Below, piece by piece: positions 32,859 through 40,908 of a DNA stretch of 64,000 bases. The stretch covers positions 372,001-436,000 of the forward strand of contig CAVXOR010000001.1 in the NCBI GenBank assembly GCA_963763475.1. Reading direction: 5' to 3'. The notes under the pieces are model-generated. The model had not been told where the DNA came from. It searched no databases and saw only the letters and a program-made list of their open reading frames with translations. The DNA comes from AC-32 sp963763475 (GTDB lineage Bacteria > Actinomycetota > Thermoleophilia > Gaiellales > Gaiellaceae). The first letter of the stretch is position 1. Each line of letters begins with the position of its first letter. Position numbers and translations under genes: made by a program.

Positions 32859-33643
32859 GACGCCTTCTCCGCCCGCAGGCCGAGGTACGCCTCGACGACG
32901 CTCGGGTCGGTCGCCACCTCGTCGAACGAGCCTTCCGCGATCTTGATCCCGTGGTCGAGGGCGATCACCCGGTCGGAGATGCCCTCGACGAGGTGCATGT
33001 CGTGCTCGATCACGAAGATCGTGTAGCCGAGCTCCTCGCGCAGCTTGCCGATCAGCTCCGTGATCTCGTGCGTCTCTACCGGGTTCATCCCGGCGGCGGG
33101 CTCGTCGAGCAGGAGCAGGCGCGCGTTCGTCGCCATGGCGCGGGCGATCTCGAGGCGGCGGCGGTTGGCGTAGGAGAGCGAGTACGCGGGCTGGTTCCAG
33201 CGGTAGCCCACCAGGCGCTGGCCGAAGAAGGAGAGCTTCTCCTCGGCGAGAGCGGCGATCTCGCGCTCTTCACGGCGCATGCCAGGCGTGCGCAGCACCG
33301 AGCGCACGATGCCCGCGCTCGTGTGGCCGTAGGCCGCGGCCATCACGTTCTCCTTGACCGTCATGTTCAGGAACAGCCGCAGCGTCTGGAAGGTGCGGGC
33401 GATGCCGCGGCGGGTGATCTTGTTCGGGGGAACCCCGACGATCGACTCGCCCTCGAACAGGATGTCGCCCCGCTCGGGTGCGTAGACGCCGGTCACGAGG
33501 TTGAAGAGGGTGGTCTTGCCGGCGCCATTCGGCCCGATCACGCTGATGATCTCGTGCTCGTCGACGTGCAGGTCGAGGTTCGAGATCACCTGCAGGCCCC
33601 CGAACGCCTTCGAGACGCCCTTGAGCTCGAGCAGCGGCGCCAT
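32855..33643 (-). CDS. livG: ABC transporter ATP-binding protein LivG type (system 2)
   Basis: A 262-residue ATPase with Walker A GPNGAGKTT, LivG feature GIARTFQTLRLF, Walker B LLLLDEPAAGMNP and H-loop FVIEHDMHLVEG. The signature is SLSYANRRRLEIARAM; most LivG proteins have LSYGQ, so the usual Gly is Ala here. ATG 33643 overlaps the livM stop by three bases (ATGA). Confidence 0.93.
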   Translation of the reverse strand: MAPLLELKGVSKAFGGLQVISNLDLHVDEHEIISVIGPNGAGKTTLFNLVTGVYAPERGDILFEGESIVGVPPNKITRRGIARTFQTLRLFLNMTVKENVMAAAYGHTSAGIVRSVLRTPGMRREEREIAALAEEKLSFFGQRLVGYRWNQPAYSLSYANRRRLEIARAMATNARLLLLDEPAAGMNPVETHEITELIGKLREELGYTIFVIEHDMHLVEGISDRVIALDHGIKIAEGSFDEVATDPSVVEAYLGLRAEKAS

Positions 33644-35115
33644 CAGCCGATCTCCACCTTCGCCGTCCCGAACAGTCCCTGCGGCCGGACGGTCATGATC
33701 GCGATCAGGAGCGCGCCGAAGAGCACGTAGCGCGTCACCGCCGGCTGCTGGACGAGCAGGTTCTCCCAGACGAAGGCGGTCAGGTACAGCGCCGGCACGA
33801 GCACGACGAGGCGCCACCAGCCCTTCAGCTGCACGAGCGCGACGATGCAGACGACCATCAGCAGGTAGCCGTAGACGGCGAGCCGGCCCGGGTTGGTCGG
33901 GAGCAGAACCCAGTTGCGGATCAGACCGGTCAGGAAACCGCCGTCCTTGACATGGCCGGCGGTGCCGCGTGACCAGACCGCATCCACGATCGCGTGCACG
34001 ATGAGGCCGAAAACGATCGTGGCGGCGAAGGCCGCGACCAGCCGGGGCCACGAGCGGCGCATGGTGAAGAAGACCGCCGCGATCAGCGCCACGTAGAACA
34101 ACACGCGCGCGACGTTCGGCGGCGAGGTGGAGTCGAGCACCTGGTTCGAGGCGATGATCGCGGTGGCCCCGACGATCATCCCGGTCAGGCTCCCGGTGCC
34201 GCCGAGGATCACGACGGCGTAGATCAGGATCAGTACCTGGGTGCTGAAGTTCTGCGGGAAGGCACCGGTCTGGGCGGCTGCGAAGACGCTGCCGGCGAGA
34301 CCCGCGATCGCGGCGCCGAGGCTGAAGGCCATGATCTTCAGCCGGTTGACCGGCATGCCCATCATCTCTGCCGCGAGCGGGTCCTCCCGCGAGGCCTTCC
34401 AGGCTCGGCCCGTCCGCGACTCGCTGATGCAGTAGAGGACGATCAGCACGACGACGACGCAGCCGAGCAGGAACCAGTAGTAGCCGCGCGTCGTGTCGAT
34501 GGTGAACCCGAAGAAGCTGAGCGGGTCGACGTTCGCGAGGCCGTTGGAGCCGTTCGTGATCCCGTAGGGATCGGCGGCGTTGGTGAAGACGACGAAGGCC
34601 TGGCCGAAGAAGAGCGTCACGATCGCGAGGTAGTCGCCGAGCAGTCGCCGCGAGGACGAGCCGAGGAAGAGGCCGAGCAGCGCGCACACGACCACCGCCG
34701 CGAGGATCGACCACTGCGCATCCCAGTGATGCGTGTAGACGTGACTCTTGTTCGAGTGCGTCCCGGAGAGGAATGCATAGGTGTAGGCGCCGAAGCCGAA
34801 GAACGCGACGTAGCCGAGGTCGAGCAGCCCGGCGAAGCCCACGACCACGTTCAGACCGAGCGCCAGAAGGGCGTAGATCAGGATGAAGAGGCCGTAGTTG
34901 AAAAGATTCCCCTCGCTGACGAAGGGGAGGAACGGCACCAGGATCGCGGGCGTCAGGAACGCCAGCTTCCCTGCCGGCGGTAGGCGCTCCCAGAGCTGCG
35001 CGATGCGGCCTGCGAGGCCGGTCGGACGCTCGATGCGCTCGTCCGCGCGTTCGACCCACTGGTCGACGCCGATCTGGCTCGAGCTCTCGGGGATGCCGGG
35101 TGTGTTCTCGCTCAC
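33643..35115 (-). CDS. livM: Branched-chain amino acid-type ABC permease LivM, long form (system 2)
   Basis: A 490-residue permease, about 150 residues longer than usual LivM. Residues 1-50 form a polar cytoplasmic leader (SENTPGIPESSSQIG). The core has VVVGFAGLLDLGYVAFFGFGAY, ISESRTGRAWKASREDPLAAEMMG (coupling loop) and GGTGSLTGMIVGA. The long C-terminal part adds several hydrophobic segments interrupted by a loop (VDAVWSRGTAGHVKDGG), before ending in MTVRPQGLFGTAKVEIG. The extra segments resemble the extended LivM of some actinobacteria and proteobacteria. Confidence 0.92.
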   Translation of the reverse strand: MSENTPGIPESSSQIGVDQWVERADERIERPTGLAGRIAQLWERLPPAGKLAFLTPAILVPFLPFVSEGNLFNYGLFILIYALLALGLNVVVGFAGLLDLGYVAFFGFGAYTYAFLSGTHSNKSHVYTHHWDAQWSILAAVVVCALLGLFLGSSSRRLLGDYLAIVTLFFGQAFVVFTNAADPYGITNGSNGLANVDPLSFFGFTIDTTRGYYWFLLGCVVVVLIVLYCISESRTGRAWKASREDPLAAEMMGMPVNRLKIMAFSLGAAIAGLAGSVFAAAQTGAFPQNFSTQVLILIYAVVILGGTGSLTGMIVGATAIIASNQVLDSTSPPNVARVLFYVALIAAVFFTMRRSWPRLVAAFAATIVFGLIVHAIVDAVWSRGTAGHVKDGGFLTGLIRNWVLLPTNPGRLAVYGYLLMVVCIVALVQLKGWWRLVVLVPALYLTAFVWENLLVQQPAVTRYVLFGALLIAIMTVRPQGLFGTAKVEIG

Positions 35116-35118
35116 CGG

Positions 35119-36171
35119 TTACACCTTCTGCAGCGCGGGCGTCCCGAGAAGCCCGCTCGGGCGCACAAGCATCACGCCGATCAGGATCCCGAACACGACC
35201 AGGTCGGAGACGTTGCCGTTCAGGTAGCCGCGGGCCCACGACTCGACGAGGCCGACGAGCAGGCCGCCGAGCATCGCGCCCGGGATGCTGCCGATACCGC
35301 CGACCACCGCCGCCGTGAAGCCCTTCAGGCCCGCGAGGAAGCCCATCAGGTGGTAGATCTGGCTGAAGAGCAGGCCGAACATCACACCGGCCGCTCCCGC
35401 GAGCGCCGAGCCGATGAAGAAGGTGGCCGCGATCACGCGGTCGGGCTCGATCCCCATCATCGCGGCTGCCTCCCGGTCGAACGAGACGGCGCGCATCGCC
35501 TTGCCCAGGCGTGTCCAGTGCACGAGCGCCATCAGCGCCAGCATCAGGAAGACCGCCCCGACGATCACGATCACGCCGAGGTACTGGACGAAGACGCCGT
35601 TGTCGCCGCCGAGATGGATCCCGTCGTAGCTGATCAGCTCGAAGCCGTCGTAGTTGCGGAACTGCGCGCCGAACAGCAGCAGCGCCGAGTTCTCCAGGAA
35701 GAAGGCCACGCCGAGTGCGGAGATGAGCGGAGCGATCCGGGGCGCATCGCGGAGCGGCCGATAAGCGAAGCGCTCGATCGCGAGCCCGAGAAAGCCCGAG
35801 CCGAGCATCGCGACCACGAACATGCAGAGCACCAGGAGCGCCACCGGGATCGCCGGGTTGAGCGGCCCGCCGAGCAGCGTGAGCACGCCGAAGCCGATGA
35901 ACGCCCCGATCATGTACACGTCGCCGTGGGCGAAGTTCAGCAGCTTCAGGATCCCGTAGACCATCGAATACCCCAGCGCGATCAGCGCGTAGACGCTGCC
36001 GAGGATGATCCCGTTCACGGTCAGCTGGAAGAAGAACGTCCAGCCCTGCGTGGGGGAGAAGTAGACGGCGTAGAACGTCCAGGCGACCAGCGCTATGGCG
36101 AGGCCGCCGAGATTTCCGAGCCGCTGTCGAACTTCCGGGTTCACGCCGGTGCGTAGCCTCTCAGAAGACAC
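35119..36171 (-). CDS. livH: Branched-chain amino acid-type ABC permease LivH (system 2)
   Basis: Permease of 350 residues at most, with the LivH signature GSVYALIALGYSMVYGILKLLNFAHGDVYMIGA. The coupling loop is RLGKAMRAVSFDREAAAMMGIEPDRVI, and it ends MLVRPSGLLGTPALQKV. The outermost start, GTG 36171, lies inside the stem of a strong hairpin; GTG 36144 (VNPEVRQRL) is an alternative with GAGAGG about 12 bases upstream. A 40-residue polar and helical leader precedes the family core. Confidence 0.9.
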   Translation of the reverse strand: MSSERLRTGVNPEVRQRLGNLGGLAIALVAWTFYAVYFSPTQGWTFFFQLTVNGIILGSVYALIALGYSMVYGILKLLNFAHGDVYMIGAFIGFGVLTLLGGPLNPAIPVALLVLCMFVVAMLGSGFLGLAIERFAYRPLRDAPRIAPLISALGVAFFLENSALLLFGAQFRNYDGFELISYDGIHLGGDNGVFVQYLGVIVIVGAVFLMLALMALVHWTRLGKAMRAVSFDREAAAMMGIEPDRVIAATFFIGSALAGAAGVMFGLLFSQIYHLMGFLAGLKGFTAAVVGGIGSIPGAMLGGLLVGLVESWARGYLNGNVSDLVVFGILIGVMLVRPSGLLGTPALQKV

Positions 36172-36199
36172 GTGCGGCCCACCGGAGTGGGCCGCACGT
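36170..36199 (-). terminator. Strong hairpin between binding-protein gene and livH (attenuator-like)
   Basis: An 11-bp perfect inverted repeat (36170-36180 with 36189-36199) with an eight-base loop lies in the 50-base gap after the binding-protein stop. It has no T-run. As in many binding-protein operons it may stop most transcripts or protect the 3' end, so that the binding protein is made in excess over the permeases. It overlaps the annotated livH start codon. Confidence 0.6.
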
Positions 36200-36220
36200 C
36201 GTGCTCAGATCCGCTTGCGC

Positions 36221-37402
36221 CTAGCCGATGCGCTTGAACGAGCCGTCGCTCTGGATCTGGTAGATCCCGTAGCTCGCCGGAAGCTTCATCTCGCCGCTCC
36301 GCGTGTACGAGACCGGGAAGCCGAGGATCGTCGCCTTCAGATTCGTCTTCGCGATCTGCTTCCGCACCTCGGCACGGGTCGCCTTGCCGTCGGCGCACGC
36401 CCTCGTGACCGCGCCCACGACCACCTGGGCCGCCACGTACGACGGCAGGCCGAAGAACTCACCGTTGCCCTTGTGGGCCTTGATGTAGGCCTTAACCGCC
36501 GCGGCGGCCGGGTTGTAGGGGAAGGCCGAGTCGTACGAGCCGGTGATCTTCCAGACGCCCGGCGCGAACAGGCCGTCCGAGCCGAACAGCTTGATCTTCG
36601 ACTTGCCGGCGGCCCTCAGCTGCTGTCCGAAGGCCTGAGCCTGCGGGGCGAGCTGCCACGGGATGTAGATGCCCTGGGTGTTGTTCGGGATCTTCGCGAT
36701 CTTGGACGAGAAGTCCGAGTCGTTCTGGCTGATCGAGTCGCGGGTGACCTTGACGCCGCGGGAGGCGAGGATCTTCTGCACACCGTCGGCCAGGCCCTGC
36801 GAGTAGGTCTCTTGGTCGTCGATGATGTAGACCCGCTTCCACTTCAGCTTCTTGGTCATCCAGTTGGCGACCGTCGGGCCCTGGGCGGCGTCGTTCGGCA
36901 CGGTGCGGAAGAAGTACCCGCGCCGGTTGCCGTCGGTGTGGCCGTCCGTGAGCGACGTGCGACTCGCGGAGCCTGAGACGAACCCGAGCTTGCCCCCCTT
37001 GTAGGCCGACGTGGAGGCAACGACCTCCTGGCTACCGGCCGGCCCGACAACGCCGAGCATCTTCGAGTTCGAGGCGAACGACTTCGCGACCCTGACGGCG
37101 AACGCGGTGTCCACACCAAGCTGCGTGTCGCCGGGTACGACCTTGATCTGCTTGTTCTTGTTTGCCTTCTGCGCGTTCCAGCGCTTGACGTAGAACTTCG
37201 CCCAGCGAACCTGCTGGTTCCCGATGTCGGCCGCAGGGCCAGTGAACGGCGCCGCAAGGCCGATTGTCCGCGTCTTGCCGCAGGTAACCGTCGCCGAGCC
37301 GGCGGACGACGTCCGCGTCGGCGATTTGGTCGATCCAAAGGCGACTGACGCCAGCGCAGCCACCGCAGCCGCGAGCGCCGCGGCTACTAGGTACTTCCTC
37401 AT
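36221..37402 (-). CDS. livJ: ABC transporter substrate-binding protein, branched-chain amino acid type (system 2)
   Basis: Binding protein of 393 residues. The signal peptide is RKYLVAAALAAAVAALASVAFG, with no lipobox. The mature domain has TIGLAAPFTGPAADIGNQQVRWAKFYV, GVVGPAGSQEVVASTSAYKGG, FFRTVPNDAAQGPTVANW and YIIDDQETYSQGLADGVQK, as in LivJ/LivK. ATG 37402 has an excellent GAGGAGGG a few bases upstream. It heads the second importer and is followed by the attenuator hairpin. Confidence 0.94.
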   Translation of the reverse strand: MRKYLVAAALAAAVAALASVAFGSTKSPTRTSSAGSATVTCGKTRTIGLAAPFTGPAADIGNQQVRWAKFYVKRWNAQKANKNKQIKVVPGDTQLGVDTAFAVRVAKSFASNSKMLGVVGPAGSQEVVASTSAYKGGKLGFVSGSASRTSLTDGHTDGNRRGYFFRTVPNDAAQGPTVANWMTKKLKWKRVYIIDDQETYSQGLADGVQKILASRGVKVTRDSISQNDSDFSSKIAKIPNNTQGIYIPWQLAPQAQAFGQQLRAAGKSKIKLFGSDGLFAPGVWKITGSYDSAFPYNPAAAAVKAYIKAHKGNGEFFGLPSYVAAQVVVGAVTRACADGKATRAEVRKQIAKTNLKATILGFPVSYTRSGEMKLPASYGIYQIQSDGSFKRIG

Positions 37403-37454
37403 GTTGCCCTCCTCATCGATTCCGTTCCGCTAGGGGTTGAGACGTCTTTCCAGG

Positions 37455-38174
37455 TCATTCGTTTGCCTCGTAGGCGCGCGAGGCGGGATCGCCGGACGGA
37501 TGGAAGGTCGCGACGATCCGCATCGAGGTGTCTCCGCTGTTCTCGAGCGAGTGGACGAAGAAGGGCGGAATATGGATGCACGAGCCCGCACGCACCGGCC
37601 GGTCCTGCCCGCCGCCGTGGAAGACGCCCTCACCCTCGAGCACGTAGATCACCTCGTCGTACACATGGCTGTGGTCGGGCGCGCGGCCCGGCGCGATCAC
37701 GCCGAAGAACTGCGTTGCGTCCTTGCAGCCAACCTCGTCCGTGACCAGGTAGCGGAACTCCCGCTCCCCGCTCGCGGGGAGCGTCGGCTGGTCGGCGTAG
37801 CGCACCGTTCTCGACGTCGGGGTCTCGGCGTCTTCGGCGTCCTGCGGCGCGGTCGCCGAGACGATCAGCAGCTCCTCGGAACCGGGGTTCTCGATCTCGT
37901 AGGTCTCGCCGGTCGTCAGGTAGGCCGCGGTCCCGGGCTCCAGCTCGTTCGACGCGCCGGCGACCGTCAGCGATCCGCTGCCCGAGACGGCGTACATGAT
38001 CTCCTGCACGCCCTCGAGCGTCCGAGGGCTCGACCGCCCCGGCGCGTAGCGAACGAGGTGGAGCTCGAGCACCGACGAGCCCTTGCTGGAGTCGATCGCC
38101 ACCGCGCGCGCGGCAGTGTCGCCGTTGCGGCGGTTGCCCTCGAGCTCGGTTTCGTGGACGACGTAGCCCGTCAC
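37455..38174 (-). CDS. Bicupin protein, (S)-ureidoglycine aminohydrolase/quercetinase-like
   Basis: A 239-residue protein with two cupin folds. The second one carries the metal motif HSHVYDEVIYVLEGEGVFHGG and the later PPFFVHSLENSGD (His, His, Glu, His pattern). The first (residues 30-110) has LVRYAPGRSSPRTLEGVQEIMYAVSGSGSL and lacks clear histidines, so it is probably structural. It lies 53 bases upstream of the binding-protein gene on the same strand. The substrate is unknown; ureidoglycine aminohydrolases have the same two-domain size, but this is only a fold resemblance. Confidence 0.8.
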   Translation of the reverse strand: MTGYVVHETELEGNRRNGDTAARAVAIDSSKGSSVLELHLVRYAPGRSSPRTLEGVQEIMYAVSGSGSLTVAGASNELEPGTAAYLTTGETYEIENPGSEELLIVSATAPQDAEDAETPTSRTVRYADQPTLPASGEREFRYLVTDEVGCKDATQFFGVIAPGRAPDHSHVYDEVIYVLEGEGVFHGGGQDRPVRAGSCIHIPPFFVHSLENSGDTSMRIVATFHPSGDPASRAYEANE

Positions 38175-38217
38175 CGGACGATTCTCACACGGAACCGCAA
38201 ATTGGAGGGGCCGGACC

Positions 38218-38931
38218 TCAGTCTTCCTCGTTGGCGAGCTCGGTCAGCCGGTTCCGTGCCTGCCAGAGCTCCGGGTAGAAGCGCTGCTTGATCAGACCGC
38301 CCAGCAGCTCGACCGGCGTTCCCTGGGTGCCGACGACCTGGTCGCCGATCACGCGGGCGACGACGAGGTAGTGGCGCATCCGCCAGAGGCCGATCCGCTC
38401 GTCCCAGGAGAGCAGGAGCTCGGCCAGCTGGTAAAGGTCCTCGTGCTGTCGGCCCTCGACGTAGAGCGAGACGACGTTCAGGCCGGCCTCTCGCAGCTTC
38501 TCGCCGAAGGCCTGCCCGAGCGGCGGCGTCACCCGGCGGATCTGGCGGAAGCCGGGCGAGTCGAAGCCGCTGCCGTGTCCGAGCACCTTGCGGATCGCCT
38601 GGTACTCCCAGGGTGAAAGTGCCTCCAGCATCTCCAGCTGGGCGATGACGTAGTCCATTGCCAGGACCGAGCGCCGGAGCAGCCGCTGCGCGCCGGCAAG
38701 GTCGCCTTGCTCGACGAGGCGGGTCGCCTCCTCGGCCTCGTTCCAGGCCAGCTTCAGCCAGAGCTCGGAGGCCTGGTGGACGGTCTGGAAGAGCAGCTCG
38801 TCTCGGTGGGTCTGCTCCTCCGGGCGCTTCTGCAGGGCGAGCAGGTCGTCGGTGCGCAGGTAGCGCTCGTAGTCGCTTTCGCCCTCGCCGCCGAGGATCG
38901 GCTGGCTGTAGTCCTCGGCGTCCGGCTTCAC
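38218..38931 (-). CDS. kynA: Tryptophan 2,3-dioxygenase
   Basis: Haem enzyme that opens the indole ring of tryptophan to N-formylkynurenine, the first step of kynurenine breakdown. The 237-residue length is slightly short but within the bacterial range. Family motifs are YERYLRTDDLLALQK, DELLFQTVHQASELWLKL (haem-site His), FQ/YQAIRKVLGHGSGFDSPGFRQI (substrate carboxylate loop) and LWRMRHYLVVARVIG (proximal His region). GTG 38931 lies 6 bases from a minus-strand TATGCT. No kynureninase or formamidase is in the window, unless another hydrolase here serves, so it might act on a related indole. Confidence 0.92.
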   Translation of the reverse strand: MKPDAEDYSQPILGGEGESDYERYLRTDDLLALQKRPEEQTHRDELLFQTVHQASELWLKLAWNEAEEATRLVEQGDLAGAQRLLRRSVLAMDYVIAQLEMLEALSPWEYQAIRKVLGHGSGFDSPGFRQIRRVTPPLGQAFGEKLREAGLNVVSLYVEGRQHEDLYQLAELLLSWDERIGLWRMRHYLVVARVIGDQVVGTQGTPVELLGGLIKQRFYPELWQARNRLTELANEED

Positions 38932-38962
38932 GCGTTCAGCATACGACCCGTAGGCTCTGCCG
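38932..38962. promoter_or_regulatory. Divergent leaderless promoters of kynA and the aldo/keto reductase
   Basis: In the 31-base gap, minus-strand TATGCT (38943-38938) lies 6 bases from the kynA GTG, and plus-strand TAGGCT (38951-38956) lies 6 bases from the GTG at 38963. The two -10 hexamers are only seven bases apart, so the promoters must overlap and may compete. Confidence 0.5.
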
Positions 38963-39928
38963 GTGGAGCGTCGGCCGCTCGGACGGACTGGGCTCGAGGT
39001 CTCGAGAATCGTCCTCGGCTGCGGCAACTTCGGGGGAATCGGCTCCGCGCCGGAGCTCTTCGGCCAGGGCGAGAGTCGCGACGAGGCGTTCGCGTTGATG
39101 GACGCCGCCTGGGCGGCGGGGATCAATGTCTTCGACACGGCGGCGTCGTACGGGGGCGGCCGCAGCGAGAGCTGGGTGGGGGCCTGGCGCAGAGAGCGTG
39201 AGGCGCCGGTGCTGCTGAGCACCAAGGTCTTCTGGTCGGTCACCGGCGACCCCGACGACCGCGGCCTGGGCCACGAACGGATCCTGAGTGAGCTCGACGG
39301 CAGCCTCTCGCGTCTGGGGACGGACAGGGTCGACCTGTACCTCACCCACGAGCCCGACGAGGACACGCCGATCGAGGAGACGCTACGCGCGCTCGACGAG
39401 CTCGTCCAGGCCGGGAAGGCAGGCGCGGTCGGTGCGAGCAACCTCGACGGGCCGGGCCTCGAGCAGGCACTCGGGACGAGCAAGCGTCTCGGGCTGACGC
39501 CCTACGGCTGGGTTCAGAACGAGTTCAGCCTGCTGCGCCGCGAGGCCGAGGGGGAGATCTTTCCGATCTGCGAGCGCGAGGGGCTCGGCTTCACCCCGTT
39601 CAGCCCGCTTGCCGGCGGATGGCTGACGGGGAAGTACCGGCGCGGCGAGGCGTACCCTTCGGGCTCGCGGATGACCCTGCGCCCGGACCCATACGCAGAC
39701 CTGGTGAACGAGGAGACGTTCGACGGCCTTGAGGCGTTCGCCGCCGCGGCAGACGACCTGGGCGTCGAGCCGGCAACCCTGGCAGTGGCCTGGGTGCTGG
39801 GCCACCCGCAGGTGACCGCGGTGGTCGTCGGCCCCCGGCGTCCGGAGCAGCTCGCGACGGCCGTCGCCGCGACCGAGCTCGGGCTGACCGCCGGGCAGCG
39901 CGACGAGCTGGCCGGGATGTTCACGTGA
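38963..39928 (+). CDS. Aldo/keto reductase
   Basis: A 321-residue NADPH-dependent (beta/alpha)8 oxidoreductase. It begins ERRPLGRTGLEVSRIVLGCGNFG. The catalytic tetrad is visible as Asp and Tyr in NVFDTAASYGGGRSE, Lys in VLLSTKVFW and His in DLYLTHEPDEDTPIEET. FTPFSPLAGGWLTGKYRRG and AVAWVLGHPQVTAVVVGPRRPEQL follow. GTG 38963 is preceded by TAGGCT at 6 bases. It is coupled to the ornithine-cyclodeaminase-like gene by GTGA. The substrate is unknown. Confidence 0.92.
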   Translation: MERRPLGRTGLEVSRIVLGCGNFGGIGSAPELFGQGESRDEAFALMDAAWAAGINVFDTAASYGGGRSESWVGAWRREREAPVLLSTKVFWSVTGDPDDRGLGHERILSELDGSLSRLGTDRVDLYLTHEPDEDTPIEETLRALDELVQAGKAGAVGASNLDGPGLEQALGTSKRLGLTPYGWVQNEFSLLRREAEGEIFPICEREGLGFTPFSPLAGGWLTGKYRRGEAYPSGSRMTLRPDPYADLVNEETFDGLEAFAAAADDLGVEPATLAVAWVLGHPQVTAVVVGPRRPEQLATAVAATELGLTAGQRDELAGMFT

Positions 39929-40908
39929 GCGACCTCCTCGTCCTCGGTCACGACGATGTCGAGCGCCTGCTGCCGATGGACGAGTGCGTCGAGCTGATGG
40001 AGTCCGTCCTCGCCGACCTGGCACGGGGCTCGGTCTGGCAGCCGCTCCGCTTCGTCGTTCGGCCACCCGAGGAGCCGAGCCTGATGGGGCTGATGCCCGC
40101 CCACCGCTCCGCGCCGGCGGCCTCCTACGGCCTGAAGGTGGTCTGCATCTTCCCGAGCAACGCCCAACGTGGCATCGACCTGCACCAGGGCGGCGTGCTG
40201 CTCTTCGACGGCGAGACCGGCTCGCTGCGCGCGCTCGTCGACGCCTCCGCGATCACTGCCACGCGGACGGCCGCGGTGTCCGCCGTCGCCACTCGGCTGC
40301 TCGCCCGCCAGGACGCGCGGCGCCTCGCGATCCTCGGCTCGGGCGTGCAGGCGCGCTCACATCTGAAGGCCATGGCGGTCGCACGGCCGTTCGAGGACGC
40401 TCGCGTCTGGAGCAGGACCCAGGAACGCGCCGCCGCCTTCGTCGCCGAGGCCGAGGCGCCGTTCTCTGTCGGGGCGGTCGACTCGGCCGAGGAGGCGGTG
40501 CGAGGGGCGGACGTGGTCGTCACCGCGACGTCCTCACCCGAGCCGATCGTCAGGCGCGAGTGGCTGGCCCCGGGAGCGCACGTGAACGCCGTCGGCTCGT
40601 CCATCCCGACCGCCCGCGAGCTCGACGCCGACACGATCGCGACGTCGTCCCTCTTCGCGGACGCGCGCGAATCGATGGTGAACGAGGGGGGCGACTACCT
40701 GTTCGCGGTGCGCGAGGCGGGCATCGGCCCCGACCACATCCGCGCCGAGCTCGGGGAGATCCTGATCGGCTTGCGCGAAGGCCGCCGTTCCGACGACGAG
40801 GTGACCGTGTTCAAGTCGCTCGGCCTGGCCGCGGAGGACCTCGCCGCCGCCGAGCATGTGTACGCGCGGGCGCGGGTCGAGGGCGTCGGCACGTCCGTCC
40901 CGTTTTGA
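39925..40908 (+). CDS. Ornithine cyclodeaminase/mu-crystallin family protein (EutC-like by context)
   Basis: A 327-residue NAD(P)-dependent protein of the ornithine cyclodeaminase family, which includes imine and amino-acid dehydrogenases. It shows VKVVCIFP-type LKVVCIFPSNAQRG, GETGSLRALVDASAITATRTAAVSAVAT (substrate Asp-Arg/Thr site) and LAILGSGVQARSHLKAMAVAR (dinucleotide motif). The pair with a threonine-dehydratase-like enzyme immediately downstream is the arrangement of eutC and eutB in ectoine breakdown loci; here the link is context only. The GTG and TTG overlaps on both sides suggest one transcript with the aldo/keto reductase. Confidence 0.9.
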   Translation: MSDLLVLGHDDVERLLPMDECVELMESVLADLARGSVWQPLRFVVRPPEEPSLMGLMPAHRSAPAASYGLKVVCIFPSNAQRGIDLHQGGVLLFDGETGSLRALVDASAITATRTAAVSAVATRLLARQDARRLAILGSGVQARSHLKAMAVARPFEDARVWSRTQERAAAFVAEAEAPFSVGAVDSAEEAVRGADVVVTATSSPEPIVRREWLAPGAHVNAVGSSIPTARELDADTIATSSLFADARESMVNEGGDYLFAVREAGIGPDHIRAELGEILIGLREGRRSDDEVTVFKSLGLAAEDLAAAEHVYARARVEGVGTSVPF

